Shown: positions 1 through 12,212, counted from the first letter of the stretch. The stretch: 64,000 nt of DNA from Pseudomonas fluorescens (GCF_902498185.1 NZ_CABVIX010000003.1:248001-312000); one strand, 5' to 3'. The notes: a model not told the origin generated them from the sequence alone. Numbers and translations are program-made.

Positions 1-36
1 CTCGCCGCGCGCCTCGAGCGCCTGCTCAAGCCCTGA
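1..36 (+). CDS. C-terminal end of an upstream gene (partial)
   Basis: Frame 1 reads LAARLERLLKP and then TGA, so the last 11 codons of a plus-strand gene lie at the window edge. In Pseudomonas the genes before valS are pepA, holC (DNA polymerase III chi subunit) and a short hypothetical gene, so this is probably holC or that small gene. The fragment is too short to decide from sequence. Confidence 0.55.
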   Translation, partial: LAARLERLLKP

Positions 37-40
37 TCGG

Positions 41-70
41 TTGCAGCTTGTCGCTTGCAGCCTGCAGCTT
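41..70. repeat. Heptamer tandem repeat upstream of valS
   Basis: Four near-identical 7-base units follow one another: TTGCAGC (41-47), TTGTCGC (48-54), TTGCAGC (55-61) and CTGCAGC (62-68), then a partial TTG. They lie between the stop of the upstream gene and a possible -10 hexamer TATACT at 74-79, which puts them where a -35 box would be. Confidence 0.6.
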
Positions 71-120
71 GGTTATACTTCCCGGCTTTCCTGAATAAAT
101 GCCATAGGGTCCCGCCGCGC

Positions 121-2967
121 ATGGATAAGACCTACCAGCCGCACGCCATCGAAACTTCCTGGTACAACACCTGGGAGTCCGAGAACTATTTCGCCCCACA
201 AGGTGCAGGCGACTCCTACACCATCATGATCCCGCCGCCGAACGTCACCGGCAGCCTGCACATGGGCCATGGCTTCAACAACGCGATCATGGACGCCTTG
301 ATCCGTTTCCGCCGCATGCAGGGGCGCAATACCCTGTGGCAGCCGGGCACCGACCATGCCGGTATCGCGACCCAGATGCTGGTCGAGCGTCAGCTCGAGG
401 CCAAGGGGCAGAGCCGTCATGACCTGGGCCGCGAGAAGTTCCTCGACAAGGTCTGGGAATGGAAGGAGCAGTCGGGCGGCAACATCAGCCGGCAGATCCG
501 CCGCCTGGGCTCGTCCGTGGACTGGAGCCGCGAGCGCTTCACCATGGACGACGGCCTGTCCGAAGCCGTCAAGGAAGCCTTCGTGCGCCTGCACGAGGAC
601 GGCCTGATCTACCGCGGCAAGCGCCTGGTCAACTGGGACACCAAGCTGCACACGGCGATCTCAGACCTTGAAGTGGAAAACCACGACGAGAAGGGCCATC
701 TGTGGAACCTGCGCTACCCGCTGGCCGACGGCGCCAAGACCGCAGAAGGCCTGGATTACCTGGTAGTCGCCACCACCCGTCCGGAAACCCTGCTGGGTGA
801 TGCCGCCGTCGCGGTCAACCCGAACGACGAGCGCTACCAGGCATTGATCGGCAAGTTCGTCGAGCTTCCGCTGGTAGGCCGTCGCATCCCGATCGTGGCC
901 GATGACTATTGCGACCCCGAGTTCGGCACCGGCTGCGTGAAGATCACCCCGGCCCACGACTTCAACGACTACGAAGTCGGCAAGCGCCACAACCTGCCGC
1001 TGCTCAACATCTTCGACAAGAATGCCCTGGTGCTGGCCAACGCCCAGGTGTTCAACCTCGACGGCAGTGTCAACGACACCCTCGACACCACCCTGCCCGC
1101 CCAGTACGCCAGCCTCGACCGCTTTGTCGCGCGCAAGCAGATCGTTGCCGACATGGATGCCGCGGGCCTGCTGGTCAGCGTCGACGACCACGCGTTGAAA
1201 GTGCCGAAGGGCGACCGCTCCGGCACCATCATCGAGCCGTGGCTGACCGACCAGTGGTACGTATCCACCAAGCCGCTCGCCGAACCTGCGATCGCCGCTG
1301 TCGAAGACGGCCAGATCCAGTTCGTACCCAAGCAGTACGAAAACATGTATTTCTCCTGGATGCGTGACATCCAGGACTGGTGCATCAGCCGCCAGCTGTG
1401 GTGGGGCCACCGCATCCCGGCCTGGTACGACGAGGCCGGCCAGGTCTATGTCGGTCGCAGCGAGGAAGAAGTCCGCGCCAAGCACAACCTCGGTGCCGAC
1501 GTCGTCCTGAACCAGGACAACGACGTGCTCGACACCTGGTTCAGCTCGGGCCTGTGGACCTTCTCCACCCTCGGCTGGCCGCAGCAGACCGAGTTCCTCA
1601 AGACCTTCCACTCCACCGACGTGCTGGTCACCGGCTTCGACATCATCTTCTTCTGGGTCGCCCGGATGATCATGCTGACCATGCACCTGGTGAAGAACGA
1701 GGACGGCACCCCGCAGGTACCGTTCAAGACGGTCTACGTGCATGGCCTGGTGCGTGATGGCCAGGGGCAGAAGATGTCCAAGTCCAAGGGCAACGTGCTC
1801 GACCCGCTGGACATCGTCGACGGCATCACCCTCGACGCGCTGCTCGAGAAGCGCACCAGCGGCATGATGCAGCCCAAGCTTGCCGAGAAGATCGCCAAGC
1901 AGACCAAGGCCGAGTTCCCCGAGGGGATCGCCAGCTACGGCACCGACGCCCTGCGCTTCACCTTCTGCTCGCTGGCCTCGACCGGCCGCGACATCAAGTT
2001 CGACATGGGCCGCGTCGAAGGCTACCGCAACTTCTGCAACAAGATCTGGAACGCCGCCCGCTATGTACTGGACAAGGGCGAGGACTGCGGCCAGAACGGC
2101 GAGGCCTACGAGCTGTCGCTGGCTGACCGCTGGATCATCTCGCAGCTGCAGCGCACCGAAGCCGAAGTGACGCGCCAGCTGGAGCAGTTCCGCTTCGACC
2201 TGGCCGCCCAGGCGCTGTACGAGTTCATCTGGAACCAGTATTGCGACTGGTACCTGGAGCTGTCCAAGCCGGTACTGTGGGACGAGAATGCCCCGGTCGA
2301 ACGCGCCCGTGGCACTCGCCGCACCCTGGTGCGTGTACTGGAAGTCGCGCTGCGCCTGGCGCACCCGTTCATGCCGTTCATCACCGAAGAAATCTGGCAG
2401 CGCCTGGCCCCGCTGGCAGGCAGCACGGGCAAGACCATCATGCTGCAGCCTTGGCCGGTAGCCGATGAAAGCCGCATCGATGCCGCCGCCGAAGGCGATA
2501 TCGAGTGGCTCAAGGAGCTGATGCTTGGCGTGCGCAACATCCGCGGCGAGATGAACATCGGTCCTGGCAAGCCACTGTCGCTGTACCTGAAGAACGCCAG
2601 CAGCGAAGACCAGCGCCGCCTGCAGGAGAACGAAGCGCTGCTCAAGAAGCTGGCGAAGATCGAATCCTTCACCGTGCTGGGCGAGCAGGACGAAGCTCCA
2701 CTGAGCGCCACCGCCCTGGTCGGCGATCTGCAGGTGCTGGTACCGATGGCAGGTCTGATCGACAAGGATGCCGAGCTTGCGCGGCTGAACAAGGAGATCC
2801 AGCGTCTTCAGGGTGAAGTGCAGCGCGTGGGCGGCAAGCTGTCCAACGCCGCCTTTGTCGACAAGGCCCCACCGGCCGTGATCGACAAGGAGCGCGCAAA
2901 GCTTGCCGAAGCTGAACAGGCGTTGGCCAACTTCACCGAGCAGCATGCACGGATTGCCGCGCTGTAA
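121..2967 (+). CDS. valS: Valine--tRNA ligase
   Basis: This class Ia aminoacyl-tRNA synthetase charges tRNA-Val with valine in the cytoplasm and edits mischarged threonine. The product is 948 residues, the normal size for a bacterial ValS. The HIGH-type motif is HMGH at residues 47-50, after PPPNVTGSL. The KMSKS loop is at residues 551-555, the anticodon-binding domain follows, and the last 70 or so residues form the usual C-terminal coiled coil ([18 protein letters not shown]). I chose the ATG at 121 because the family starts [11 protein letters not shown]; the frame is open to 55 but that stretch is not family-like. It probably has its own promoter (TATACT at 74-79). Confidence 0.97.
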   Translation: MDKTYQPHAIETSWYNTWESENYFAPQGAGDSYTIMIPPPNVTGSLHMGHGFNNAIMDALIRFRRMQGRNTLWQPGTDHAGIATQMLVERQLEAKGQSRHDLGREKFLDKVWEWKEQSGGNISRQIRRLGSSVDWSRERFTMDDGLSEAVKEAFVRLHEDGLIYRGKRLVNWDTKLHTAISDLEVENHDEKGHLWNLRYPLADGAKTAEGLDYLVVATTRPETLLGDAAVAVNPNDERYQALIGKFVELPLVGRRIPIVADDYCDPEFGTGCVKITPAHDFNDYEVGKRHNLPLLNIFDKNALVLANAQVFNLDGSVNDTLDTTLPAQYASLDRFVARKQIVADMDAAGLLVSVDDHALKVPKGDRSGTIIEPWLTDQWYVSTKPLAEPAIAAVEDGQIQFVPKQYENMYFSWMRDIQDWCISRQLWWGHRIPAWYDEAGQVYVGRSEEEVRAKHNLGADVVLNQDNDVLDTWFSSGLWTFSTLGWPQQTEFLKTFHSTDVLVTGFDIIFFWVARMIMLTMHLVKNEDGTPQVPFKTVYVHGLVRDGQGQKMSKSKGNVLDPLDIVDGITLDALLEKRTSGMMQPKLAEKIAKQTKAEFPEGIASYGTDALRFTFCSLASTGRDIKFDMGRVEGYRNFCNKIWNAARYVLDKGEDCGQNGEAYELSLADRWIISQLQRTEAEVTRQLEQFRFDLAAQALYEFIWNQYCDWYLELSKPVLWDENAPVERARGTRRTLVRVLEVALRLAHPFMPFITEEIWQRLAPLAGSTGKTIMLQPWPVADESRIDAAAEGDIEWLKELMLGVRNIRGEMNIGPGKPLSLYLKNASSEDQRRLQENEALLKKLAKIESFTVLGEQDEAPLSATALVGDLQVLVPMAGLIDKDAELARLNKEIQRLQGEVQRVGGKLSNAAFVDKAPPAVIDKERAKLAEAEQALANFTEQHARIAAL

Positions 2968-3006
2968 TTTTTGATCGCGGTGTGACTGGCGAGGGCGTTG
3001 CCCTCG

Positions 3007-3114
3007 ATCGCGGCACAAGGCCGCTCCCAGAGGTTGTGGTGGTTTGCTTCAGACAGCAGATACCTCCGACCTGTGGGAGCGGCCTTGTGCCGCGATGGGC
3101 CGCAAAGCGGCCCC
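3007..3114. repeat. REP-like paired inverted repeat
   Basis: A perfect 23-base inverted repeat (3007-3029 against 3074-3096, core GGGAGCGGCCTTGTGCCGCG) surrounds a 44-base spacer. It is followed by a compact hairpin GGGCCGC-AAA-GCGGCCC at 3097-3113. This matches the REP-type extragenic palindromes common in P. putida intergenic regions. It fills the gap between valS and rlmF and may limit read-through or protect transcript ends. Confidence 0.8.
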
Positions 3115-3141
3115 ACCGTCCATACGCTCCCCGGACTCCCC

Positions 3142-4092
3142 ATGACCACCACCAAGCCCACCCTGCACCCCCGCAACCGCCATCAAGGCCGCTACGACTT
3201 TCCCGCCCTGATCAAGAGCCTCCCCGACCTCGGCCGCTTCATGATCACCAACCCCTACGGCAAGCCCAGCATCGACTTCGCCAACCCCGAAGCCGTGCGC
3301 GTGTTCAACCGCGCCTTGCTCAAGGCCCAGTACGGGATCGCTCACTGGGACATTCCCGCCGATTATCTCTGTCCCCCCATCCCTGGCCGTGCCGACTACC
3401 TGCACGTGCTGGCCGATCTGCTGGCCGAGGACAACGGCGGTGAGATTCCACGCGGCCCCCAGGTGCGCGCACTGGACATTGGCGTAGGGGCAAACTGCAT
3501 CTACCCACTGATCGGCCACAGCGACTACCGCTGGCGCTTTCTCGGTTCGGACATCGATGCCATCGCCCTGGGCGCGGCCAAGGCGATCGTTCAGGCCAAC
3601 GGCCTGGACAAAGCCATCACCCTGCGTCAGCAGGACAATCGCAAGCACATCCTGCTTGGCCTGCTCAAGGAAGAAGAGCGCTTCGACCTGACGCTGTGCA
3701 ACCCGCCCTTCCACGCTTCGCGCGAGGAAGCGACCCGGGGCAGCCAACGCAAGTGGAAAGCGCTGGGCAAGGCCGATCCCAAGCGCAAGCTGCCGGTGCT
3801 CAATTTTGGCGGGCAAAACAACGAGCTCTGGTGCGAGGGGGGCGAGATCCGCTTCGTCACCCAGCTGATCAGCGAGAGCGCCCAGCTGGGCAGCCAGGTG
3901 CTGTGGTTCACCAGCCTGGTGTCCAAGGCCAGCAACCTGCCGGGTATCGAGGCCGCGCTGAAAAAGGCCGGGGTCAAGGCCCAGCGTGTGGTGGAGATGG
4001 GCCAAGGACAGAAACAGAGCCGCATGGTCGCCTGGAGCTTCCAGGACAGCGCCCAACGCCAGACCTGGCTCGGGCAAAAACGCCAGGCATGA
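3142..4092 (+). CDS. rlmF: 23S rRNA (adenine(1618)-N(6))-methyltransferase
   Basis: This 316-residue enzyme is predicted to methylate N6 of A1618 in 23S rRNA using S-adenosylmethionine. Visible motifs are the SAM-binding segment [16 protein letters not shown] near residues 112-127 and the N6-adenine methylase signature NPPF at 187-190 (CNPPFHAS). The N-terminus ([20 protein letters not shown]) and the [15 protein letters not shown] segment are family-typical. I chose the ATG at 3142; upstream in-frame codons lie inside the REP-like repeat. It converges on hupN and shares a terminator with it. Confidence 0.93.
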   Translation: MTTTKPTLHPRNRHQGRYDFPALIKSLPDLGRFMITNPYGKPSIDFANPEAVRVFNRALLKAQYGIAHWDIPADYLCPPIPGRADYLHVLADLLAEDNGGEIPRGPQVRALDIGVGANCIYPLIGHSDYRWRFLGSDIDAIALGAAKAIVQANGLDKAITLRQQDNRKHILLGLLKEEERFDLTLCNPPFHASREEATRGSQRKWKALGKADPKRKLPVLNFGGQNNELWCEGGEIRFVTQLISESAQLGSQVLWFTSLVSKASNLPGIEAALKKAGVKAQRVVEMGQGQKQSRMVAWSFQDSAQRQTWLGQKRQA

Positions 4093-4126
4093 AAAAGCCG
4101 CGCCCGGTCGAGCCGGGCGCGGCTTC
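4091..4126 (-). terminator. Rho-independent terminator of hupN (possibly bidirectional)
   Basis: A 13-bp perfect stem, AAGCCGCGCCCGG (4095-4107) and CCGGGCGCGGCTT (4113-4125), closes a 5-base loop. Read on the minus strand it is followed by a T run (plus-strand AAAAA at 4092-4096), so it fits termination of hupN. It begins at the rlmF stop and may stop that transcript too. Confidence 0.88.
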
Positions 4127-4142
4127 AGCGAAGCTTCAACAA

Positions 4143-4424
4143 TTACTTGTTGACGGCGTCGGTCAGGACCTTGGCAGGAACGAACTTGACGACTTTCTTG
4201 GCAGCGATTTCGATGGCGGCGCCAGTCGAAGGGTTGCGGCCGGTACGGGCAGGACGCTCCGAGATTTTCAGCTTGCCGATGCCTGGCAGGGTGATTTCAG
4301 CGCCGTTTTCCAGTTGGTCAGCGACGATCTGGCCCAGTTGCTCCAGGGCGTTGCGCGCGGTGGTCTTCGGCGCATCGATCGCTTCGGCGATGTCGGCAAT
4401 CAGTTGGTCTTTGGTCAATGCCAT
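4143..4424 (-). CDS. hupN: HU-family DNA-binding protein
   Basis: This 93-residue histone-like protein bends and compacts DNA as a dimer in the nucleoid. It has the full HU fold: helical N-terminus (MALTKDQLIADIAEAI), GIGKLKISERPARTGRNP with the DNA-intercalating arm (RNPSTGAAIEI), and the C-terminal helix AKKVVKFVPAKVLTDAVN. The start is supported by AAGGAA seven bases before the ATG. P. putida has three HU genes (hupA, hupB, hupN); I chose hupN because of its place beside rlmF and valS. Confidence 0.93.
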   Translation of the reverse strand: MALTKDQLIADIAEAIDAPKTTARNALEQLGQIVADQLENGAEITLPGIGKLKISERPARTGRNPSTGAAIEIAAKKVVKFVPAKVLTDAVNK

Positions 4425-4818
4425 GGTGGTGTTCCTTCCCTATCAAATTCAGTAGATAAGCAGCTGCTACGTAGGTCTCTGGCCCGCACCACGATAGTCC
4501 GCCGGGCCTTGGCGATCGCGTATGTAAGATACGCAAATCCGCAATTGGTTCGACCTGACGCTCAGCAGCTGCCAGCAATGCGCCACAAGGGGGCACAAGA
4601 CCGGGCAAAGCTAACACAGGAACAGACAAATATCCGCAGCCGACCTCGCTTTTGTGTAGGTTTTTCGGGGGTTTGGCCGAAAAAAACAGTAAAACTGGTC
4701 AAAAAACCGGCAACCGGCATTTCCGCCAACATCCATCCACTGTACCGCCCCCGCCCTGGGGTAAACTGGCCGACTTTGCAGCGCGGCCCCGCAGGGGCCC
4801 CTTTGAGCCGAGAATCCC
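4425..4818. other. Divergent intergenic region hupN / ndpA
   Basis: This 394-base AT-richer stretch holds no convincing gene. It must carry the promoters of hupN (leftward) and ndpA (rightward). Visible items are a small inverted repeat GCGTAT-gtaag-ATACGC (4518-4534), an imperfect hairpin TTTTTCGG/CCGAAAAA (4661-4684), and a possible -10 TAAACT at 4762-4767 for ndpA without a good -35. Confidence 0.6.
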
Positions 4819-5826
4819 ATGCCGATCCGTCATTGCATCGTCCACCTGATCGACAAGAAACCCGATGGCACCCCCGCCGTGCTGCATGCACGCGACCGTG
4901 AACTCAACGAGTCCGACGCCATCGAAAACCTTCTGGCCGACCTCAACGACAGCTACAACGCCAAGCAGGGCAAGGCCTGGGGATTCTTCCACGCCGAGTC
5001 TGGCGCGCATCCGTTCAGCGGCTGGCTCAAGCAGTACCTGGATGAGGAGCGCGACTTCACCGCGTTCAGCCGCACCGCGGTCGAACATCTGCAAAAACTC
5101 ATGGAAGAATCGAACCTGTCCACGGGTGGCCATGTGCTCTTTGCCCACTACCAGCAAGGCATGACCGACTACCTGGCCATCGCCCTGCTGCACCACAGCG
5201 AAGGCGTGGCGGTAAACGCGGAACTGGACGTGACCCCGTCGCGCCACCTCGACCTGGGCCAACTGCACCTGGCTGCACGGATCAACCTGTCAGAGTGGAA
5301 GAACAACCAGAGTTCCAAGCAGTACATCTCGTTCATCAAGGGCAAGAACGGCAAGAAGGTATCGGAATACTTCCGTGACTTCATCGGCTGCCAGGAGGGT
5401 GTCGACGGCCCAGGCGAGACCCGCACCCTGCTCAAGGCCTTCAGCGACTTCGTGGAGAGCGAAGACCTGCCCGAAGCGTCTGCCCGCGAGAAGACCCAGA
5501 CGCTGGTCGACTATGCCACCAGCCAGACCAAGGCCGGCGAGCCGGTGACCCTCACCGAACTGTCCGGACTGATCGACGAGGAACGCCCGCGGGCTTTCTA
5601 CGACCATATCCGCAACAAGGACTACGGGCTGTCGCCGGAGATCCCGGCCGACAAGCGTACGCTCAATCAATTCCGCCGCTTCACCGGGCGGGCCGAAGGG
5701 CTATCGATCAGCTTCGAGGCGCATCTGCTGGGCTCGAAGGTGGAGTACGACGAGGAAGCCGGCACCCTGGTGATCAAGGGACTGCCGACCCAGCTGATCG
5801 ACCAGCTCAAGCGCCGTCAGGACTGA
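4819..5826 (+). CDS. ndpA: Nucleoid-associated protein NdpA/YejK
   Basis: This 335-residue protein belongs to the NdpA (YejK, 37 kDa nucleoid-associated protein) family, which co-purifies with bacterial nucleoids and is reported to touch type II topoisomerases. The family start [17 protein letters not shown] and the segments WGFFHAESG and [23 protein letters not shown] are recognisable. Length matches the family (about 335). The gene diverges from hupN, another nucleoid protein, and its 3' end overlaps the convergent GIY-YIG gene by 20 bases. Confidence 0.93.
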   Translation: MPIRHCIVHLIDKKPDGTPAVLHARDRELNESDAIENLLADLNDSYNAKQGKAWGFFHAESGAHPFSGWLKQYLDEERDFTAFSRTAVEHLQKLMEESNLSTGGHVLFAHYQQGMTDYLAIALLHHSEGVAVNAELDVTPSRHLDLGQLHLAARINLSEWKNNQSSKQYISFIKGKNGKKVSEYFRDFIGCQEGVDGPGETRTLLKAFSDFVESEDLPEASAREKTQTLVDYATSQTKAGEPVTLTELSGLIDEERPRAFYDHIRNKDYGLSPEIPADKRTLNQFRRFTGRAEGLSISFEAHLLGSKVEYDEEAGTLVIKGLPTQLIDQLKRRQD

Positions 5827-6112
5827 AACCCGGCCAGGAGGCGACCAGCGCCTCCTTGGCGGTCTTGCGCAGCTTCTTCACCAGACGCTCCTGGCGCAGC
5901 GCCTCGGCCTTGCCAGGCCATTGCTCGACATAGACCAGCGCCTGTGCGGGGCTGGTCTTGAAGTAACGCGCACCGCGGCCCTTCTGGTGGGCAGCGAAGC
6001 GGCGCCGCGGATCATCGCTGATGCCGCAATAGAGCGAGCCGTTGGCCGCCCGTACCAGGTAGACGAACCAGGGCTTGGGCTCAATGGCGGCAACAGCTTC
6101 AGAGCCGCTCAC
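5807..6112 (-). CDS. GIY-YIG nuclease superfamily protein
   Basis: A 101-residue, single-domain GIY-YIG protein of the UPF0213 (YhbQ) type. The motif appears as [17 protein letters not shown], followed by [15 protein letters not shown] and the downstream conserved E in [13 protein letters not shown]. The biological substrate is unknown for this subfamily. I chose the GTG at 6112-6110 because it gives the normal length; it overlaps the 3' end of the MFS gene by 14 bases, which suggests translational coupling. The longer open frame upstream lies inside the MFS gene and looks out of frame. Confidence 0.85.
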   Translation of the reverse strand: MSGSEAVAAIEPKPWFVYLVRAANGSLYCGISDDPRRRFAAHQKGRGARYFKTSPAQALVYVEQWPGKAEALRQERLVKKLRKTAKEALVASWPGFSPDGA

Positions 6113-7337
6113 TGACGACCTGCACGTGCAATGCCCTCCCGGCCTTGAGTCCGAACGCGATGGCGCCGGCGCCCAGCACCGCGAAAATCCAGCCGACGGC
6201 ATCCCAGCCACCGGTAAGGTCATGCACCAGCCCCACCGCAAACGGCCCGATGGACGCCAGCGTGTAGCCAAACCCCTGCGCCATGCTCGACAGGTTGGCG
6301 GCCACGTGCGCGTCCCCTGACCTGAGCACGATCAAGGTGAGCGCCAGGGCGAATGTCCCGCCCTGCCCCAGGCCCAGCAGCACCGCCCAGCCCCACAACC
6401 CGTCAAGCGGCGCGTAGAGGCATCCGAACAACCCCGACAGGGTGATCAGCATGACGATCACGATGGCCAGGCGCTGATCCTTGCCACGGGTCGCAATCCA
6501 GGGTGCGCTGAGCGAGCTCAGCAATTGGACGATGACCGAGCCCGACAGCACCAGGCCCGCCTCGGTCGGGCTCAGGCCACGCCCGATGAGGATCGAGGGC
6601 AGCCAGCCGAAGACGATGTAGGCCAGCGATGACTGCAGTCCCATGTACAGGGTCACCTGCCACGCCAGCGGATCACGCAGCAGGCCACGCACCCGGTAGG
6701 CCACGCGGTGCGCGCCATGCCCCTGGCGCGCCTGGGGTAGCCAGACCAGCATCGCCAGCAACGCCGGCAACACCCAGAAGCCCAGCCCGACCGCCCAGCT
6801 GTCGTCCCAGTGCTGGGCGAGCGGCACCGTGGCACCGGCGGCCATCGCTGCGCCCAGGCACAGGGCCATGGTGTAGACGCCGGTCAGGGCGCCGGCGTGC
6901 TGGGGGAAGTCACGTTTGACGATGCCCGGCAGCAGCACCCCGATCACGCCGATGCTGGCGCCGGCGAGGATGCTGCCCAGGAACAACCCTGCCACGCCCA
7001 GCGTGCTGCGCACCAGGATTCCCGCAGCCAGTGTCAGCAGGATGCCGAGGATGACCCGCTCGCTGCCGAAGCGGCGGGCCAGGATGGGCGCGAGCGGCGC
7101 GAACAGCCCAAGGCAGAGCACGGGCAGGGTCGTCAGCAGCCCGGCTTGCGCAGCGCTCAAGCCCAGGTTCGTAGAGACCTGCCCCAGCAGCGGCGCCATG
7201 CTCGACAGCGCCGGGCGCAGGTTCAGCGCGACCAGCACCAGGCCCAGCAGCAACAGCCAGGGCTGGCGCACCAGCAACGGTTGTTGCTGGACCTTCTCGT
7301 CGTCGGCTTCAGCGTCGATCAGGAGTTCATCGGCCAT
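6099..7337 (-). CDS. MFS transporter, CynX/NimT family
   Basis: This 412-residue protein has about 12 hydrophobic segments and the CynX/NimT hallmark [17 protein letters not shown] near the first transmembrane helix. Members export or import small anions or drugs (cyanate-linked CynX, nitroimidazole NimT), but the substrate here cannot be read from sequence. The N-terminal 25 residues are acidic and cytosolic ([13 protein letters not shown]). Its ATG lies 11 bases inside the end of hisC and its own end overlaps the GIY-YIG start, so it is translated as part of the his operon. Confidence 0.87.
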   Translation of the reverse strand: MADELLIDAEADDEKVQQQPLLVRQPWLLLLGLVLVALNLRPALSSMAPLLGQVSTNLGLSAAQAGLLTTLPVLCLGLFAPLAPILARRFGSERVILGILLTLAAGILVRSTLGVAGLFLGSILAGASIGVIGVLLPGIVKRDFPQHAGALTGVYTMALCLGAAMAAGATVPLAQHWDDSWAVGLGFWVLPALLAMLVWLPQARQGHGAHRVAYRVRGLLRDPLAWQVTLYMGLQSSLAYIVFGWLPSILIGRGLSPTEAGLVLSGSVIVQLLSSLSAPWIATRGKDQRLAIVIVMLITLSGLFGCLYAPLDGLWGWAVLLGLGQGGTFALALTLIVLRSGDAHVAANLSSMAQGFGYTLASIGPFAVGLVHDLTGGWDAVGWIFAVLGAGAIAFGLKAGRALHVQVVSERL

Positions 7338-8385
7338 TGGTAGCCAACGCCTCCAGCAGCGCCTGGTTCATCTCCGGAGTACCGATGGTGATCCGCAGGA
7401 ACTGGGCGATTCGCGCCTGCTTGAAGTGGCGCACGATCACGCCCTGCTCACGCAGGCGTGCCGCCAGCTCGCCGGCATCCTGCCCCGGATGGCGGGCGAA
7501 GATGAAGTTGGCCGCCGAAGGCAGCACCTCGAAGCCAAGCGCGGTCAGCTCTCTGACCACCACCTCGCGGTTGTCGATCACCTTGCGGCAGGTCGCTTCG
7601 AAATAGGCCTGGTCCTCGAACGCCGCTGCCGCGCCGACGATCGCCATGCGGTCGAGCGGGTAGGAGTTGAAGCTGTTCTTGATCCGCTCCAGCGCCTCGA
7701 TCAGGTCAGGGTGCCCTACCGCCAACCCCACCCGCAGCCCCGCCAGCGAGCGCGACTTGGACAGGGTCTGGGTCACCAGCAGGTTGTCGTAGCGGTCCAC
7801 CAGGCTGATGGCCGTCTCGCCACCAAAGTCGATATAGGCTTCATCGACCACCACCACCGAATCCCGGTTGGCCTCGAGCAACTGCTCGATGGCTTCCAGC
7901 GCCAGCAGGCAACCGGTAGGGGCATTGGGGTTGGGGAAGATGATCCCGGCATTGGGCTTGCGATAGTCCTCGACGCAGATCTGGAACTGCTCGTCCAGTG
8001 GCACCTGCTCGAACGGGATGCCATACAGGCCGCAGTAGACCGGGTAGAAGCTGTAGCTGATGTCCGGGAACAGCAGCGGGCCCTGGTGCTGGAACAGGCC
8101 GTGGAAGATGTGCGCGAGCACTTCGTCCGAGCCGTTGCCCAGGAACACTTGCGCAGGTTTCACACCGTAATGGTCCGCCACGGCCTGCTTGAGGCGGTCG
8201 CTGTTCGGGTCCGGGTACAGGCGCAGGTTGTCGTTGACCTCGGCGCGCATGGCTTCCAGCGCCTTGGGCGAAGGCCCGTAAGGGTTCTCGTTGGTGTTGA
8301 GTTTTACCAGCCGGGCCAGTTTGGGCTGTTCGCCCGGCACGTAAGGCACCAGGTCCTTGACGAAGGGACTCCAGAATCGACTCAT
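7327..8385 (-). CDS. hisC: Histidinol-phosphate aminotransferase
   Basis: This pyridoxal-phosphate enzyme turns imidazole-acetol phosphate and glutamate into histidinol phosphate in histidine synthesis. Its 352 residues match the family. Visible features are [12 protein letters not shown] near the N-terminus, DEAYIDF with the cofactor-binding aspartate, and the Schiff-base lysine in [14 protein letters not shown]. It starts two bases after the hisD stop and overlaps the MFS gene downstream. Confidence 0.96.
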   Translation of the reverse strand: MSRFWSPFVKDLVPYVPGEQPKLARLVKLNTNENPYGPSPKALEAMRAEVNDNLRLYPDPNSDRLKQAVADHYGVKPAQVFLGNGSDEVLAHIFHGLFQHQGPLLFPDISYSFYPVYCGLYGIPFEQVPLDEQFQICVEDYRKPNAGIIFPNPNAPTGCLLALEAIEQLLEANRDSVVVVDEAYIDFGGETAISLVDRYDNLLVTQTLSKSRSLAGLRVGLAVGHPDLIEALERIKNSFNSYPLDRMAIVGAAAAFEDQAYFEATCRKVIDNREVVVRELTALGFEVLPSAANFIFARHPGQDAGELAARLREQGVIVRHFKQARIAQFLRITIGTPEMNQALLEALATNGR

Positions 8386-8387
8386 GC

Positions 8388-9713
8388 TCAGTTCCCCTTC
8401 TTGTCGTTGAGAATGCGGTACTCGGCGCTGCGGGCGTGGGCGGTCAGCGACTCGCCGCGGGCGAGGACAGAAGCGGTCTGACCCAGCTCGGAGGCACCCT
8501 GCTCGGAGCAGAAGATGATCGACGAACGCTTCTGGAAGTCATACACGCCCAACGGTGACGAGAACCGCGCGGTGCCGGAAGTCGGCAGCACGTGGTTGGG
8601 GCCTGCGCAGTAGTCGCCAAGGGCTTCGCTGGTGTGGCGGCCCATGAAGATCGCGCCAGCGTGGCGAATGTGCGGCAGCCAGGCCTGCGGGTCGGCCACC
8701 GACAGCTCCAGGTGCTCGGGCGCGATGCGGTTCACCACGTCCATGGCCTGCTGCAGGTCGCGCACTTGAATCAACGCGCCCCGGCCATTGATGGACGTAC
8801 GGATGATCTCGGCACGCTCCATGGTGGGCATCAGCTTGTCGATGCTGGCCGCGACCCGGTCGAGGAACTCGGCGTCGGGGCTGACCAGGATGGCCTGGGC
8901 ATCTTCGTCGTGTTCGGCCTGGGAGAACAGGTCCATGGCGATCCAGTCCGGATCGGTCTGGCCGTCGCATACCACGAGGATTTCCGAAGGACCGGCGATC
9001 ATGTCGATGCCGACCTGGCCGAACACATGGCGCTTGGCAGTGGCCACGTAGATGTTGCCCGGACCTACGATCTTGTCGACCTGAGGCACGCTCTCGGTAC
9101 CGTAGGCCAGGGCTGCGACCGCCTGGGCGCCACCGACGGTGAACACGCGGTCGACGCCGGCGATGCACGCAGCCGCGAGCACCAGCTCGTTGATCTCCCC
9201 GCGCGGGGTGGGCACCACCATGACCACCTCGCCAACGCCTGCGACTTTAGCCGGGATCGCATTCATGAGTACCGACGAAGGATAGGACGCCTTGCCGCCA
9301 GGCACATACAGACCGGCCCGGTCGAGCGGCGTGACCTTCTGGCCCAGCACCGTACCGTCGGCCTCGGTGTACTGCCAGGAGTCCTGCTTCTGCCGCTCGT
9401 GGTAGCTGCGCACGCGGTTGGCGGCCAGTTCCAGGGCGTCGCGCTGGGCAGGGGTAATACGTGTCAGGGCCAGCTCAAGGCGCTCGCGGCCGAGGATCAG
9501 CTCGCTGATGCGGGTGGCCGGAACACCATCGAAACGCTGGGTGAACTCCACCAGCGCGGCATCGCCACGCTCGCGCACGGCCTTGATGATGTCCAGGACG
9601 CGCTGGTTGACCGCCTCATCGGACACGCTCTCCCAGCTCAGCAGATGATCCAGATGTCGGGCAAAATCCGGGTCGGCAGCGTTGAGACGGGCGATTGCAG
9701 TGGACACGGTCAT
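8388..9713 (-). CDS. hisD: Histidinol dehydrogenase
   Basis: This 441-residue zinc enzyme carries out the last two oxidations of histidine synthesis (histidinol to histidine, two NAD+). Family signatures include [15 protein letters not shown], the [13 protein letters not shown] stretch, the zinc and catalytic region [14 protein letters not shown], and [10 protein letters not shown]. Length is normal. It lies between hisG and hisC on the minus strand. Confidence 0.97.
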   Translation of the reverse strand: MTVSTAIARLNAADPDFARHLDHLLSWESVSDEAVNQRVLDIIKAVRERGDAALVEFTQRFDGVPATRISELILGRERLELALTRITPAQRDALELAANRVRSYHERQKQDSWQYTEADGTVLGQKVTPLDRAGLYVPGGKASYPSSVLMNAIPAKVAGVGEVVMVVPTPRGEINELVLAAACIAGVDRVFTVGGAQAVAALAYGTESVPQVDKIVGPGNIYVATAKRHVFGQVGIDMIAGPSEILVVCDGQTDPDWIAMDLFSQAEHDEDAQAILVSPDAEFLDRVAASIDKLMPTMERAEIIRTSINGRGALIQVRDLQQAMDVVNRIAPEHLELSVADPQAWLPHIRHAGAIFMGRHTSEALGDYCAGPNHVLPTSGTARFSSPLGVYDFQKRSSIIFCSEQGASELGQTASVLARGESLTAHARSAEYRILNDKKGN

Positions 9714-9839
9714 GGCGAGGGCCTCGATTATTAGCGAATGCTCAGGCGCCCAAGGCTACCAGTCCATCCGCGCGGGCACCCGAGATTAAAGGCTATGACG
9801 CGGATAGACGGGCGCGACAGCAGAGGTCGCGCGTTGGAG

Positions 9840-10475
9840 TCAGCCGCGGTGTCGCGATTCGACCGCTTGGCGCAGCGTGTCGATCAGGCTCTGGATGCGT
9901 GCATGCTGCATCTTCATCGATGCCTTGTTGACCACCAGCCGGGAAGTGATGTCGGCGATCCATTCCTGGGGTTCCAGGCCATTGGCGCGCAAGGTGTTGC
10001 CGGTATCGACGACGTCGATGATCTTGTCGGCCAGGTTGATCAGCGGCGCCAGTTCCATCGAGCCATAAAGCTTGATGATATCGACCTGGCGGCCCTGTTC
10101 GGCGTAATAACGCTTGGCAACATTGACGAACTTGGTGGCCACGCGCAGGCGGCCTTTCGGCTCAGGGGCACCGACGGCGCCGGCGGTCATCAGCTTGCAA
10201 CGGGCGATCTGCAGGTCCAGCGGCTCGTACAGGCCCTGGCCACCGTACTCCATCAGCACGTCCTTGCCGGCCACGCCCAGGTCGGCAGCACCATGCTCGA
10301 CATAGGTCGGCACGTCGGTGGCACGCACGATGAGCAGCCGCACGTCGGCCTGGGTCGTAGGGATGATGAGCTTGCGGCTCTTGTCCGGATTCTCGGTCGG
10401 CACGATACCGGCCTCGGCCAGCAATGGCAGGGTGTCGTCGAGAATACGGCCCTTGGATAGCGCGATGGTCAACAT
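9840..10475 (-). CDS. hisG: ATP phosphoribosyltransferase, short form
   Basis: It catalyses the first, feedback-controlled step of histidine synthesis (ATP plus PRPP). The product is 211 residues and ends soon after the catalytic domain, so it is the short HisG form, which needs the regulatory partner HisZ; no hisZ is in this window. Motifs are [16 protein letters not shown] and the PRPP loop [14 protein letters not shown] (here [16 protein letters not shown]). I chose the ATG at 10475, preceded by AAGGAC; the frame is open further upstream but that part is not family-like. Confidence 0.95.
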   Translation of the reverse strand: MLTIALSKGRILDDTLPLLAEAGIVPTENPDKSRKLIIPTTQADVRLLIVRATDVPTYVEHGAADLGVAGKDVLMEYGGQGLYEPLDLQIARCKLMTAGAVGAPEPKGRLRVATKFVNVAKRYYAEQGRQVDIIKLYGSMELAPLINLADKIIDVVDTGNTLRANGLEPQEWIADITSRLVVNKASMKMQHARIQSLIDTLRQAVESRHRG

Positions 10476-10504
10476 GGAAACGTCGGTCCTTATGCGGCTA
10501 CAGC

Positions 10505-10526
10505 CGGCCGGGCCATGGCCCGGCCG
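10505..10526. repeat. 22-bp perfect palindrome between murA and hisG
   Basis: The centre is GGGCCATGGCCC and the symmetry extends to 22 bases (GGCCGGGCCATGGCCCGGCC plus one more pair). Transcribed, it would form a very stable hairpin about 30 bases before the hisG ATG. There is no T run after it in either direction. Confidence 0.75.
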
Positions 10527-10565
10527 CATTCGATTCGTTGGGCGCGTCCCTGCGCCGGTCACAGA

Positions 10566-12094
<1,529 letters not shown>

Positions 12095-12140
12095 GCTCAA
12101 CCTCAATCGGCGCCCTGTGCGCGCGGGTCGGCCATCATAC

Positions 12141-12192
12141 AAAAAAGCCCCCCGCCTGCGAAGCCCATGAGCGAGCGCGCTGACCGAGGGGC
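12141..12192 (-). terminator. Candidate terminator after mlaB
   Basis: On the minus strand GCCCCTCG (plus 12185-12192) can pair with CGGGGGGC (plus 12147-12154), with one G-U pair and a long loop, directly followed by six T (plus A6 at 12141-12146). It would separate the mla operon from ibaG-murA. The long loop lowers certainty. Confidence 0.55.
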
Positions 12193-12212
12193 CGCCTTCA
12201 CGCTGTGGGCCA

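Noticed and set aside
661..3018. A 785-codon open frame on the minus strand
   Set aside because: It is the mirror of valS, with no domain and no ribosome-binding site; valS on the other strand is certain.
4661..4684. TTTTTCGG/CCGAAAAA inverted repeat considered as a terminator
   Set aside because: The stem has only three GC pairs and no transcript is known to end there; it lies in the middle of a divergent promoter region.
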